DNA from: Pseudovirgaria hyperparasitica
Taxonomy: Eukaryota > Ascomycota > Dothideomycetes > Acrospermales > Acrospermaceae
Length of the DNA stretch: 64,000 nt
Assembly (NCBI RefSeq): GCF_010093815.1
Contig: NW_022985564.1
Coordinates: 602,590-666,589 of the forward strand
Reading direction: 5' to 3'
In this document: positions 11,549 through 23,234 of the stretch, one piece after another
How positions within the stretch are numbered: position 1 is the stretch's first letter
Layout: each line of letters starts with the position of its first letter
Notes under the pieces: generated by a model
What the model was told of the DNA's origin: nothing
The model's database searches: none
Seen by the model: only the letters and a program-made list of their open reading frames with translations
Program-made: the position numbers and the translations under genes

Positions 11549-12050
11549 TCAGGCCTTGCCCTTCCTCCTCAATTCCTCTTCCTCTTCATCCTGGATCTGC
11601 TTATCGATCTTCGCGCCCTTGGACGGCTCATTGCCATGGCTCTTCGCCAACAGCGTAGGATCCTTCTCAATCATCTTTTGTTCCTCCGTTTTCTCGTCAG
11701 CCTCGCTCTCACGCTGTGACAACCAAAAACCATAACGTTAGCATCACTTCTTACAGAACCATGTTGGAATAATGCCAAGGTTCAATCGACGATAACAATG
11801 GACGACGTACCTTGCTTTCGCGCGCAAGCTTGTTCGCAATGCTGCGCTCATCCTTGGAGTCTAGCGCCTTGTGGCTGTGCTCCTTGCCCTCATGGAACCG
11901 CTCTTCTTTCTTCGCGTCCTTGATCTCGGAGTCTTTGTAGTTTTTCTGCGGTTGTGTTAATGATCGATGACGTGTGTGGATGTGCGTGTGTGTGTATACC
12001 TGGTCGCCGGCCTCGTAGATCTGGCTGTTGCCAACGTTGGATTGAGACAT
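11549..12050 (-). CDS. Small highly charged protein of unknown function
   Basis: Three exons on minus, 12050-12000, 11945-11811 and 11713-11549, encode 116 residues beginning MSQSNVGNSQIYEAGDQ. The protein is strongly hydrophilic, Lys/Glu/Asp-rich and probably disordered or helical: HEGKEHSHKALDSKDERSIANKLARE, then KDPTLLAKSHGNEPSKGAKIDKQI and a terminal EEEEELRRKGKA. This recalls small abundant fungal stress- or conidiation-associated proteins that lack an assigned function. No signal peptide or membrane segment is present. All three exons keep phase 0. It converges on the SDR gene with 116 bp between stops. Confidence 0.85.
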
Positions 12051-12481
12051 GATGATTGTGGATTGGAGATAAAGGTTCGGAGGCTGTGTATGATTGGAGG
12101 TGAACAGTGAGTATGTTAAGTGAGGATTTGTTGATGGGATTTGGGGAAATGCTGTGCGTCCTGGATCGAGATTTTGTAGGGGTTGAGGTGTGACGTCACT
12201 GGGTGAATGCGCGCATATGCCCCGCTGTATGATGATGCGAAGTCGCGTGCCCGTGCGCAGTGCAGTCGTGCATTCCGTGAAGGAAGGCTGTATTCATTGT
12301 ATCATGTCATTTCAGATCTATAGTCTAGGTGGGTATCTTTCAAGCACTTCTCGTGCAATGTGGTTGGGCGTGTCTGTGGGACACAGATTCAAGGTCTATG
12401 AACGCCTGCTACAAGAATCCATTGCATCTACTTCCGTCCCACCAGGAAGACCTGAGCGCGGTGCTTCCGGGCTGCTGGTCT
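12051..12481. other. Intergenic between small charged protein and GMP synthase
   Basis: 431 bp that must carry the promoter of the minus-strand small protein and the 3' UTR of GMP synthase. No supported gene or RNA. Confidence 0.5.
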
Positions 12482-14110
12482 TTATTCCATCTCAATAGTT
12501 CCAGGAGGCTTGCTGGTCACATCGTAGACCACACGGCACACGCCGTCGATCTCGTTGACGATCCTGCGGCTGACCCTCTTAAGGAACTCTCCGTCAAAGG
12601 GATACCAATCCGCAGTCATGAAGTCAGTAGTCTCAACCGCGCGGAGAGCGATGACTTGGGCGTGAACACGCTGGTCGCCCATCACACCAACTGCTTTGAC
12701 AGGCAAAAGTGCAGCAAAAGCCTGACTGATCTTACGGTAGAGACCGGCTTTCTTGATCTCCTCGATGAAAATGTAGTCCGCTTCGCGAGCGATGCGGACT
12801 TGCTCAGGGGTAACTTCTCCTAGAATGCGGACTGCGATACCCGGACCTGGAAATGGATGTCGCCACACGAGTTCTTCTGGTATGCCGAGTTTGGTTCCGA
12901 GAACGCGGACTTCATCTTTGAAGAGCTCCCGTAGTGGTTCAATGAGCTTAAGATGCATGCCCTCTAATAGCCCACCGACGTTGTGATGAGTCTTGATGGT
13001 AGCGCTTGGGCCTTTGAAGGAGATGCTCTCGATGACATCGGGGTAAAGTGTGCCCTGTAGAAGCCACTCGATCTCGCCAGCTCTGGATGTGTTCTGGGCT
13101 TCTTGTGCGATCCTCTTTGCCTCTTCTTGGAAAACCTCGATGAAAGTGTTTCCAATTACTTTGCGCTTTTTCTCTGGATCGTCTGTGATGCCCTTCAGAC
13201 GGCCAAGGAAGCGCTCACTAGCATCAATGACGGTTAGGTTGATGCCAAGATGTTTTGTGAGGGTCTCCTTCACAGTCTGTGCCTCGTTGAGACGGAGGAC
13301 ACCATTGTCGACAAGAATTGCGTGGAACCTGTCTCCAATGGCCTCTTGCATGAGCTTGGCAGCAACAGTCGAGTCCACACCTCCACTGACTGCACCTATT
13401 ACCTGACCCTTCTCGCCAACTAGGTTGCGGATGCGCTGAATCTCTTGATCAACAAACTTCCCCATAGTCCAGTCAGTCTTGGCTTTACAGATACCGAGCG
13501 CAAAGTTTTTGAGGACTTCGGTCCCCCGGGGAGTGTGAGTCACCTCCGGGTGAAACTGAATGCCGTAAAACTCTTTCTCTGTGTGAGCGATACCAGCGAA
13601 TGGTGCATTCGCGGTAGTGGCTATCGTGACGAACTTGGGAGGAAGCTGTGCAAGCTTGTCTCCATGAGACATCCAGACTTCCATATCATTTTCCAGCCCT
13701 GTGAACAGCGCATCAACGTGCGCTGCCTCCGACGTGTGCCTCTGCACATTCAGATTCGCATGTCCGTACTCTTTCTTCTCGCCAGCAACAACGTTCTTTC
13801 CGTGGTGCCACGCCAGCATCTGCAACCCGTAGCATATTCCAAGTACTGGTACTCCTAGCTCAAAGACAGCGGGGTCAACATGAGGAGCACCGTCTGCATA
13901 GACGGAGTAAGGACTGCCGGATAGAATGACACCCTTTGGACTCCAGGACAGCTCGGCCAGCTTCTGAGTACATGGAAGCATCTCCGAGTAGACATTGAGC
14001 TCACGAAGTCGTCGCGTGATGAGGTGGGAGTATTGTGAGCCGAAATCGAGCACCAAGATGGTGTCGAAGGTCTTGTTCGGCTCAAGCGCAAGGTCGCCGT
14101 TGGACGTCAT
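12482..14110 (-). CDS. GUA1: GMP synthase (glutamine-hydrolysing)
   Basis: Converts XMP to GMP with glutamine and ATP, the last step of de novo guanine nucleotide synthesis. Uninterrupted 542-residue frame from [11 protein letters not shown]. The N-terminal class I glutamine amidotransferase has its nucleophile in GICYGLQ (Cys ~93) and the His/Glu partners in QFHPEV. The ATP pyrophosphatase domain has the P-loop SGGVDSTV. The C-terminal dimerisation domain has [11 protein letters not shown] and ends KPPGTIEME, the highly conserved GuaA ending. The frame stays open about 60 codons upstream but contains no ATG, so the ATG at 14110 is chosen. It shares a 326-bp divergent promoter with BCP1. Confidence 0.97.
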   Translation of the reverse strand: MTSNGDLALEPNKTFDTILVLDFGSQYSHLITRRLRELNVYSEMLPCTQKLAELSWSPKGVILSGSPYSVYADGAPHVDPAVFELGVPVLGICYGLQMLAWHHGKNVVAGEKKEYGHANLNVQRHTSEAAHVDALFTGLENDMEVWMSHGDKLAQLPPKFVTIATTANAPFAGIAHTEKEFYGIQFHPEVTHTPRGTEVLKNFALGICKAKTDWTMGKFVDQEIQRIRNLVGEKGQVIGAVSGGVDSTVAAKLMQEAIGDRFHAILVDNGVLRLNEAQTVKETLTKHLGINLTVIDASERFLGRLKGITDDPEKKRKVIGNTFIEVFQEEAKRIAQEAQNTSRAGEIEWLLQGTLYPDVIESISFKGPSATIKTHHNVGGLLEGMHLKLIEPLRELFKDEVRVLGTKLGIPEELVWRHPFPGPGIAVRILGEVTPEQVRIAREADYIFIEEIKKAGLYRKISQAFAALLPVKAVGVMGDQRVHAQVIALRAVETTDFMTADWYPFDGEFLKRVSRRIVNEIDGVCRVVYDVTSKPPGTIEME

Positions 14111-14436
14111 TTTTGGCGCGAAGGACTTATACAATTGATAGACGAAACCTAAGGGCAGGACGCGAAAAGTGCTTGAGGTGGGCGCGTCGCAACAAATTTT
14201 TGTGGAGGGGCAGCGGAGAGATACCTGAAGCTTAGTGCGCTCGTAGGGCTGAAAAAGTTCGAGTCTAGCTTCAAATTTGACCCCACACACTTAGATTCCA
14301 GTGAAACACAATCATTTGCTAGATAGATACCGTAAACACACAAGATCTTGAAACATTTACTGAACAGAGCATTCTGATTCACCAGTAAAGACACCACACC
14401 ACCGCAAACTTTCAAAGACCTCAATTAGACTACAGG
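14111..14436. promoter_or_regulatory. Divergent promoter GUA1 / BCP1
   Basis: 326 bp between the ATGs of GMP synthase (minus) and BCP1 (plus). No obvious TATA box at either end. Pairing a nucleotide-synthesis gene with a ribosome-biogenesis gene would fit joint growth control, which is inference. Confidence 0.5.
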
Positions 14437-15403
14437 ATGTCGAAGCGCAAGGAAGTCAACGGCGATGCGCCGGGCAAGAGGAAGAAGAATGACGATGAAG
14501 AAAGCGACGAGGCTCGTAGACCCTCCAGATGCGTACATGATGTGTAACTAATAAAGTTGCAGGACATGGAAGACATCCTCAACGTCGACTTTGAGTGGTT
14601 CGATCCGCAACCAGAGATAGACTTTCACGGTCTCAAGACATTGATGCGACAGTTGTTCGATGTTGACAACCAATTGTTCGACCTGTCCGCGCTGGCAGAC
14701 CTCATCCTCTCACAGCCACTTCTCGGTTCAACCGTAAAATGTGACGGCAACGAGTCCGATCCATACGCATTCCTCACAATCTTAAACCTACAAACACACA
14801 AGGTGCGATCAATAACACCGCCATCCGTTGCCAAGCTCTAACGTTTCCCAGGACAAACCTGTCATTCAAGAGCTCACCAAATACCTGACCTCAAAATCCT
14901 CAAACAGCTCACTATCACAACTTCCCGAACTATTGTCCCCCACCTCGAGCGCACAAGTCGGGCTCATCCTCACAGAGCGCTTCATAAACGTTCCCTCGGA
15001 GGTGTCACCAGGCATGTACAAATGCCTTCTTGAAGAGATCCAATGGGCACTGGAAGAGAAGGAACCATACGAGTTTTCGCATTACCTCGTAGCCTCGAAG
15101 GTATACACCGAAGTAGAATCAAAACTCGACCAAGAAGACGATCGACCTACGAAGAAGAAGCGAAAGGATGGTGCGGCATCGGAGCTCTTCTATTTCCACC
15201 CAGAGGACGAAGTCCTGCATAAACACGCCATCGGCCACCATACATACGACTACACAAAGCAAGGCGACGAGGGAGCATCGGATTCGAAGCGCGCATTCTC
15301 GGAGATGGGTGTGAAACCACAAGGTCATATGATCTTGATAGAAGCGGCGAAATTCAAGGCCGCTGTCGAGGCTGTCGAAAGCTATCTGCAGCCATCGACA
15401 TAG
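14437..15403 (+). CDS. BCP1: BCP1/BCCIP-family ribosome-biogenesis chaperone
   Basis: Nuclear protein; the yeast homologue chaperones ribosomal protein Rpl23 and aids Mss4 export. Exons are 14437-14511, 14563-14802 and 14852-15403, giving 288 residues. The family landmarks are [27 protein letters not shown]-like [26 protein letters not shown] and the C-terminal GHMILI. The basic N-terminus (KRKK) followed by an acidic run and the internal PTKKKRKDG are likely nuclear signals. Intron 1 is odd: to join SDE to DMEDIL in frame it must start at GAG|GCTCGT, a GC-AG intron of 51 nt with an ACTAAT branch. The alternative GTACAT donor at 14533 leaves only 30 nt. Intron 2 is normal (GTGCGA...CAG, 49 nt). 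Confidence 0.93.
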
Positions 15404-16467
15404 AGTAGACATGTAAAATAACTAGCCTGAAGACAATTTGGTCTATAATTTCTGACTCGCTACTATCTCGGCTCCATTGTGAAATGGGAGATGAAGTGCA
15501 TGATATTGCTGCATCCAGCTATGGCAATCCCACAAAACCATCAAGCACCACGACAGATGCGGCATACCACTTACATTTGACACGCGCAGAACAGCATTCG
15601 CGGCACTTCCCTACTTCAAACTTAACATTGCAATAACAACTAGATCAGAAATACCTTCGCAAAAAAACCCCCCAACCCTCAAGCCCATTCCCATCCAATC
15701 CATGCTACCAGACTACCGACTCGCCAAAATGTGTGCAAAAGCAGTGTTCCATTCGCCCTTTTCCCTTACGACACACTCAACTCACAAAAGTCGCTACCGC
15801 GAAAAATTGCTCCATCCTTCCCTTCATATTGAGATTGATTGATGATGGGAGATACTAAACTTACATGCATCATACCACCACTAGCTAGGTAGTTAGGATA
15901 CAGCTCAGCGATTTCAATTTACATTTAGTTCATATATAGGGTATAACATGACGAACTCGCGTAGAACTACCGGAGCTTCCGCCGAGTAGAAGTTACTCTA
16001 CTATGGTGATTGCGCAGAACCGTCGTTGTTCTGAGCGAACAGTACTTTCACACGTTAACTATCACGCAGAATCACCAGTTAGTTGGCTATCTAGTCGCCG
16101 GTCTGCAGCACAAGAACATCGTCTGTAGACTTTATACGAGCAGCTATGATGGAAGCATCACCTCGACCTGTGTCACATATATAGAAATAAAGCACTCCAG
16201 ATACGTAGAACTGTGATAGTCTAGACTGATTACCTAAAATCAAAGCTGCATCTGACCGCTGGGACTGCAGACTAATGACACGATCATGAAAATTTCATAT
16301 CAGGCAGATAGGTAAGTGTCGTATCAGACCAATGACTATTGTGATTTGGGTATCATCATTTCTAACAAAACAAACAAAACCACCAACTCCAACGCTAAAA
16401 TCATGACCCCATGCCTCCATCCCCAGACAAGACAGCCACACAACTTCTTCAGTATCCCCAAAGAGAC
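15404..16467. other. Intergenic, convergent 3' ends
   Basis: About 1.06 kb between BCP1 and the modular-exon gene. It contains short homopolymer runs and AT-rich stretches but no frame I can defend and no recognisable RNA gene. Confidence 0.55.
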
Positions 16468-18302
16468 CTACAGGGCCTTCCACTTCCCAGTAAGCCTACG
16501 CTCCCGAGCGGGGCTCGTGGTGGCACTCTCAAGCTTGCCACGCACACAGACGTAGCTGTACTGGGTCTTGAGATCCGCGCTGATCAGCACGTTCTCAAAG
16601 ATTGGAAGGCAACGCCTCTTCTTGAGGAGGCGACACCAGGTGTCCCGCAGCTTCTTCGGGTAGGCCACTGGGGCAAAGTCCAGCACCAGGTCCGTGACGT
16701 TCCAGAACGCCGCGTTTTGCAGGCTCTGGCAAATGCGTCTGCAGAGCATGTCCACGGCGGGTGCGTCGTTGTAGATCATGTTCATCATCAACTCGCACCC
16801 GCCGACGATGATGCGGAGCTTGGCCCCGTCCAGTACCGGGCAGCCCGCCCACATGTCGTCTTCACGACTCCAGTTGACCTCTGTCACTGTGAGATTGGCA
16901 TAGCCATCTTTGGACATGGTCAACGTCCCATTAGGGACATTTCCTTCTGGGAGCTTCTCCTCCCCAGCCTATACATAGTTAGAACCTTGAAACCTTCTGT
17001 TGGCTATCCCGAAAGTAGAGTGTGTACTTACCATGAGTGGCTCAACATTCTGCCGGGCAGCCGGGACAGGAGCCGGCTGCGTTACCGGGGTATACATAGC
17101 TGGGGCTTGGAAGCCCGTATACCCCATGCCAGTTCTCCCATGGCCCTGGGTCCTGGGTCCAATAAGCCCCCGAGGGCCCTGTTGGACAGCAGGAAACTGA
17201 GTGCCCTGTTGCCAGGGGCGTGACTGAACACCCATACCCTGGGCTGGGCCATTCAGAGGCTGGCCCGTGAACGGGCAGAACCGCGGACCAGCGCCGTACG
17301 GGAGCGGCACATTCCTTGACTGGCCGTAGCCAAAGGCACCAACCTGCGGGTTGATGGCCACATTGGCCGGAAACCCAGCCACCTGGGATGCCATCCCCGG
17401 GTATACCAGCCCGGTACGCATAGGCGCCGGGTTTGCAGGCGCCTGAGGCGTAGGCGCCGGGACGACAGGCGCCGGGATGGTGGGCGCCGGAGGAGTCTAA
17501 AACCACGCATTAGCACACATAATCCGTGATAGCTAATGGAACAGAACTTACCGGAACCAGACTCCGGTCAGCGGACCCGAGGTCCGTATTCGTCAGAAGC
17601 CTATCAAATAGGCCATGGTCATCGTCGGTGAACGACGGCAACTCTCCCAGAGCCTGCAAATTCTACGTTAGAACGTCGAATTCAAATGTGTCTAATGAAG
17701 CAGAACTTACAGATCCCCAAGGCTCTAGGGCGAGAGCGGCGTGGTCGTCCGCCACTGACGTTTCAAGCTGGGTGTCCGTACCGTTTGCCCAACTTTGCTG
17801 CTCCTGTCGAGCCTAGTACATGGGTATCAGTATAGTAGGTTTGAAATATCTCCAACAGAGGAAACCTACAGATCTCACAGCCGCTGGGTGAGCAGCGGCA
17901 GCTTCCTCCACCGACATCCCCTGAGTTGGGATGTCTACAGCGGTTTCCCCGTTCTGTTCCTCGCCCAGAACCTGGCATATCTGTGTCAGCATAGCACATA
18001 AGGCACGGATCTGGCAGCTCAAACTCACAGGGGCCACAGTCTGCACGCCAGCATTGGCGGCTTCGTCTGGCGACGCCAACGCCAGCGTGGTGTCTGAAAT
18101 GTGAGCCGCGTTTGGCGGCTCATCCTCAGCCTGTTAGACGCGTGTTAGCGTGCCATTTGGGGAAGTTAAGAACAATGAAACTTACAACTGGTGTGCTGAA
18201 CCTGTGACGACCCGCCCCTTCCGGGGTTGGGTCCTCGTCGTTGACCCAGTCGTTCATATTGAACGCAGGGTCCTCACCATCGTATACATCTACTGTATAC
18301 AT
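16468..18302 (-). CDS. Unrecognised protein built from equal-length exon modules
   Basis: Seven exons on minus: 18302-18186, 18130-18029, 17971-17870, 17812-17711, 17653-17552, 17496-17032 and 16968-16468. All introns are phase 0, and 496 residues result. Exons 2-5 are each exactly 102 nt (34 codons). The introns after exons 2-4 are each 57 nt, so exon starts repeat every 159 nt. Modules share Glu at position 4, and the first three share Asp at 13 and Ala at 25. The module region (residues 40-175) is acidic and Ala-rich. Residues 176-330 are P/G/Q-rich and likely disordered (PAPVVPAPTP, GRTGMGYTGF). The last 166 residues look globular, with WAGCPVLDGAKLRIIVGG and several Cys and Trp. There is no signal peptide or membrane segment. 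I do not recognise the family. Confidence 0.8.
17552..18130 (-). repeat. Tandem 159-bp exon-intron modules (4 copies)
   Basis: Exon starts at 18130, 17971, 17812 and 17653 are spaced by exactly 159 nt. Each unit is a 102-nt exon plus a 57-nt intron, except the last intron, which is 55 nt. Nucleotide identity between units is low by eye, but codon 4 is GAG in all four exons and the intron starts are alike (GTAAGTTCTG and GTAAGTTCTG in units 3 and 4). This looks like old tandem duplication of an exon-intron unit. Confidence 0.65.
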
Positions 18303-18322
18303 GGTGGTGTGTAAAAAAGAGA

Positions 18323-18409
18323 GCTACGTGAGCAGTGCAAACTGCTTGAAGCCGAGAAAGGGAGAGAGAGGGAAGAGAAGCCACGTGAGCAGGGTAAACT
18401 GCTTGAAGC
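18323..18409. repeat. Duplicated 30-bp promoter element
   Basis: Two imperfect direct copies, 18323-18352 and 18380-18409, 27 of 30 bases identical, 57 bp apart. Each reads GC-Y-ACGTGAGCAG then AAACTGCTTGAAGC. The second contains the E-box CACGTG. They lie 21-107 bp upstream of the modular-exon gene's ATG, so they may be regulatory or part of its 5' UTR. Confidence 0.7.
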
Positions 18410-20056
18410 TGCAAGGAGGAGCGGAGAGTAGAGATCTTTGTTCTAGACAAGATCAATTCGAGCCACTTTACAGAAGGTAAAATATGCACAGGGGAGGTGG
18501 TACTATTTAAATTAAATTTTTCGTTGCAGAGTCCGAAGCATCCGCGAGAATTTTACGGTGACTGGTTTGTCTACGTGTAGACCTACAGACCATTCCGTGG
18601 TAGGAGAGTGAAAAATTTGTGAACTAGCGACATCCATGGTGCTATCGCAAACAAAAAACCATAGATCCAGCTCTTGAGCCTGTGTCGGGACCAAGCGGGA
18701 ATGCGTTTCGTTGGTAGTTGACGAAGGGGTGGGTCCACGTAAAAGGGGGGAGTTGTTCAGAGCGCGTCTTCGGATAGCTGTCGGATCTGGCGACGCTATT
18801 GAAGAACCAGCAGTCGCATCAGGCTGAAGCTGGTCATGGCGACAGTGATGCGTTTTCTGTTTCTTATGGAGAATAAATGATATGAATACTAATAAATGTT
18901 AATGAGGGACAGAATTGGTGGACTCTCGAGATCCGAGAATTTGCAGAGGAACATTGTACATAGACCATGAATACTGCTGCGCTCTCCGATAAGTATGGAG
19001 CCACCATCCATAGCTATCAATGAAGGCCTTGACGGCCACATCACAGGGAGTATAGTGAAGTCAGTCATGTCGATTGCGGGTCTAATGGCGAACGAGCCTC
19101 TGTCGACGAGGATATCCACGGGTGCGTTGACGAAACCTTTCACGATCACGAAGCCGACAATTGCCGGTGGAATTCTGCTCTCTAGGACATACGACTGGCG
19201 CGACATACGCAACTTAGGGATTGTAAGCAGCTACGATGCGTCTTGACACCCGTATTCATCTTACTGCAAGAGCTGTCTGGCGGCCAGAGCAATCCGAAAG
19301 CTGTAATACGCAGTGTAATGCCACGACTGACCTATCCTATAAACAGGACCCATGGGTTGTGTGCGTAGGTAGGTGGTAGTGTGGGCTGCGAGACCGAAGG
19401 TAGAGACGCCGCGGGAGGTCGAGGATCTAGCGCATGGTACGTTACGTGTATTCGATACTGAGGATGGTGAGTCAAAGGATATGATGAATTCTTTGCGCAG
19501 GGCGCTAGCAGTGCGATGAGCCATGGCCGACCTAGCGATGATGGTGGTCGTATGTTGAATGACTGCGTAGATTGGCCACAAGCATAGTAGTAAGACGGAG
19601 GACCAGAACCTAGAGTAGATGCTGCGCAAGCAAGACAAACAGTTAGACTCGAAGACTGTATTGGTGTACGGGTGGAGGTGGGCATTGATCTGGCGCCTCA
19701 ATCAGCGTGAATGTGCAAGATTTAAGGGGTAAGGTGGCCGCCCCTTCCAGCTCCCAGCATGGCAACTTTGCTTCGTGCTTGCGCTCTGTGACATGATCAG
19801 CGTTGTTACGCGGTCAAGATGCGCGAAGTATGCGTAAAATGATAATAACAAAGACTAAGTTGCGAATAGAAGTTCCGCTCAAAGGCAGGAATTTGCAATT
19901 ATGTCAATCCGATTGATGATGCTTTACTATGCTCGCCATTCCCCTCTCCTCCCTCCCGTTTCCTCTGCGCATCCTACAGAGGTTCGAAAGGTTCAAGGAA
20001 GCTCAGACTAATGCCACTGCAAGCTGTAAAGCATCACCACCGAAAAGCAGTAAATC

Positions 20057-20325
20057 ATGCCACGTACCTTAAGAAAGCCGGTATTCATGGCGCGGAATCC
20101 TCACTTTCAGGCCTCACACCTCCACTGCCAAGCCTTCTCGTTTCGCCCTCTTATGTCACGATCGGTGTCCTTACGCACACTCAGTAGCGCGAAGCACTTC
20201 GATAGCGTAGAGTTCTCTCCCATGGCTCAAGTAAGGTCACGGCTACCCACGACAATGTAATGGCAACTGTGCAAAGATTGCAGACCACCAGACCTGCGAC
20301 TCTGTGGGAAGGACTAAGTGTGTGA
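20057..20325 (+). CDS. Possible small two-exon gene, mitochondrial-like N-terminus
   Basis: Weak candidate. Exon 20057-20230 ends at a good donor (GCTCAA|GTAAGG). An acceptor at 20283 joins in phase 0 to a 14-codon exon ending TTRPATLWEGLSV, 71 residues in all. The N-terminal half is Arg/Ser/His-rich with only one acidic residue in the first ~45, like a mitochondrial presequence. No clear branch-point consensus is visible in the 53-nt intron and I recognise no family, so this may be chance. Confidence 0.2.
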
Positions 20326-22989
20326 ACATCGCGTTATTTGGGGATCGATTGCTGTGTGACTAGAGTGAGCCTTTCTCCAGTTCTGATACTTCAAATCGTA
20401 GTATATGTGCGCGACCATAGCGACATAACGAGCATGCATCCCTTCCGCGCCATAAGTCGTAGCGAGGGAGGCATTTCGTACTAGACTATCCTCCCTTGAG
20501 CAACATCTCTAAGCTGCAATTGACTTCCATAGACGTGGACACACTCTCCTTTCTCGAATATTTTTTTTTTCATTGCTGAACGATACTCGTGGACGGACCG
20601 CTTCCTCGGAAGCCTCGAATGCCTGAGGCCTTTCACGCCCGGTATGCTACTCTCTTTTCCCCCTAGCTCTTTCCATAATGTCTTAAAGTCTGCTCTTGCC
20701 CCTTCCGGTCGCCGCAGTGTGCCGGCATGAGGTGTGCGCCCAAGTAGTCTACGCACCTTCCTTTATAATCTGGCCTTCTCTCCTTTCCACAGCTCCAAGA
20801 CGACGTTTCTCACACACATCTGCCACGATTATCTTGTTCTCATCCTACACATCTTTTGAGCAGACATGAGGTCTGTCGCTTGGTGTCTGGATGCTCGTCA
20901 ATCTTTAGCCAACGAATGGCTCTCATAATGGGGCGGTCGGGTGTTTTTTTGAAGGGAAGTGGCCTTCGGCGATGTCACACCAGTCTATGTTATACACATG
21001 AAATTAACATACGTACAGCATGTCGGCTCTGCGTCCCTACTTCGTTCTTGGACTCGTCGAATCATCTCTATGGACTCCCACCACCGAGGTGTTTTGAGAG
21101 TACACGGCAGATGCCATGGATAGATCTCCTCATCGATATCTTAGACCGGCAGTATTCCTTTCAGCGACGTGCCAGAGTATCACCGCTGCAATGACACCCT
21201 GTTGTCCCGACCTGGCGATTACTCGATGGACATCAACACAGGAGCTGGGGCTCAGAGTCGTGTTCATTGTTGTGGCAACCTCACCGGCAAGAGCGTGATA
21301 CTGCAGGCCATGGCGTGTTTTGTGGTCTGGACTCCAATGTACTGTAGAGTCAATCATCTACTCTGCTAACAATAAGGTCAATCATCCGGCTGAATTGCGA
21401 TGTCCGACTCATACCATGATTTTGGAGGCGTAGGCCACTTGTCTGTAGGAGATAAGGGACGTGAGAGGCATGTCAAGGATCTTGGTGTGCTTCGTAGTAG
21501 AGAGATTCCTTCGCTATGGTCAGCCACTTCAAACGTAGACGGAGAACTGTGCTCTTTGGACAGAAAAATATGGTGTTTGTCCAGGTGATACGCTCATTCA
21601 AAACAATCAGAAAGATAAGGACGTCAATATATAAGGCAGTGGAATTTTGAAACACAATATCTTGTTAGCATATCTGTAGACCGGATCACAACGGAGTAGT
21701 AAGATCCCATGGCAACTATCTCCTAACAGCAGCCGGAAGTAATGCATCAGATAGTATACACCAAAACACCATGGTAGAGGTTATAGCTATAGATGACTAC
21801 TATCCTAGATACGCCGCATTGCAGTAACCTGCGAGAATCCCGTGGAAACAACTCTTTGAGTAAGTTGCGCAACCAAGCTTTGTTTGATCGTGGTTCATAA
21901 GTGGCCGGTGCGGATATCTGAACACCATACAAGCTGCTGGTGTACCAGACAAGACATGCAGTCAGTTCTCAGAAGGCATATGGCATTGAGAGTCTTGTTT
22001 GCCGCCTGATGCCGCTGCACTGGGCGGCGGATACTCCAGCTGCGCGTTATGGGTCGACCCTAACTCTCTGGGAAGAAATTTTACTGCTTTGTTCATGTTG
22101 AGCTCAGCCCAGCCATGGAGTAGCCGTGCAGTATGCCAGTATCCAGGTCAATCCTGACTACTTCCCGGACGAAAACCTGGCCAAACTGCTCCATTCTCTT
22201 GCTGCACATATATGGACTCGAAGTCTTCTTCCATCAATCCCACGTGCATCGTGTCGAAAAATTACGATCTTGTGGACCTTCGTATCCAAATGTCAGGTGA
22301 CATCCCAGCTTTTTTTCTCAAAGCTGTATGTTAAATGGAGTTCATGAGCTTCTGTACGACTTGTATACCTCGATGCGTCCTTATCAATTTGCACCTCTTC
22401 AGATTGTCTTAGGGTGGATGGGCGTAATCTGAGTTGGCGACTTGGCAGTCTCGATGCCAATCATGCAAACGAAATATCATTTGTGCGATGCCCAGGATTT
22501 TATTCGTTTGCGAAAAAAGGGGTTGAACTGTGGCTAGTGCGGCTGGGACCATAACACTAAGCCCCCAAATCCCGCCACAGTGCCGTGCAGGGATGGAGGC
22601 TCGGAAACGACGGGCCGCGCGCTAAGAAGCAACAACAAGCCCCTTGCATCACTTTTCTTGTTCTTCTCACTTCCTTCCGGAAGCCGAGGCAACAATAGCA
22701 ACGGCGTTTTCGAATCGTGGGGCAATGCATTGTGATATGACTGCTTCATTTCACCCATGAGTATCATGCGAGACAAATATTGAAAGCAAACCATAAGCCG
22801 TGATCGACAGGCCGCACTTGTTTACTACCACACCGTAGTTCAAGACTTGACCATGCGGCGCCTTAGACTCCGGCCGTAACAAACGGCTTCGCCTGCATGT
22901 TCCTCCGTCTTCCCCACAGGAAATCCGTTGACACCTTTTACGCCCGTGACACAACGTATCCTCTGTTCTTCCACATCCCGACCTGTATC

Positions 22990-23010
22990 TATATATATAT
23001 ATATATATAT
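22990..23010. repeat. (TA)n microsatellite
   Basis: About ten AT units, in the upstream region of the DUF4188-type gene. Confidence 0.9.
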
Positions 23011-23234
23011 GAGAAGCCTTCATTAATTATCCTAGCCCGCACGCGTCGTACCCGTATGTCTTGTCCACGGCCGACCTTTTACACTGACTCGGATAACTAA
23101 AGTCCGCACTTCTACCGTGTAAGACTGGAATATTTATTAGTCTCGTTACTCCTTTGTCGAGCCAGTCAACCTGTCGTCGTACAACAACAATCCAATTCAC
23201 CACACGTCTTGTCACTCAGAATCACATTATCAAC

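Larger units (their letters stand above)
18303..23234. other. Gene-poor region of 4.9 kb
   Basis: No gene that I can support well. It begins with the promoter of the modular-exon gene, including a duplicated 30-bp element. Frames on both strands are short; the longest are minus 19261-19701 (146 codons, one hydrophobic stretch) and minus 18889-19212 (107 codons), neither with family motifs. A possible two-exon small gene at 20057-20325 and a basic minus-strand frame at 20481-20756 are weak candidates. The right end holds a TA microsatellite and the promoter of the DUF4188 gene. Confidence 0.5.

Noticed and set aside
14111-14290. GMP synthase frame remains open ~60 codons upstream of its ATG
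   Set aside because: No ATG occurs in that stretch (it begins at a GTG), and [11 protein letters not shown] gives the normal fungal N-terminus and length.
19261-19701. 146-codon minus frame with one hydrophobic stretch
   Set aside because: No family motif, and a competing 117-codon frame overlaps it; treated as chance within the gene-poor region.
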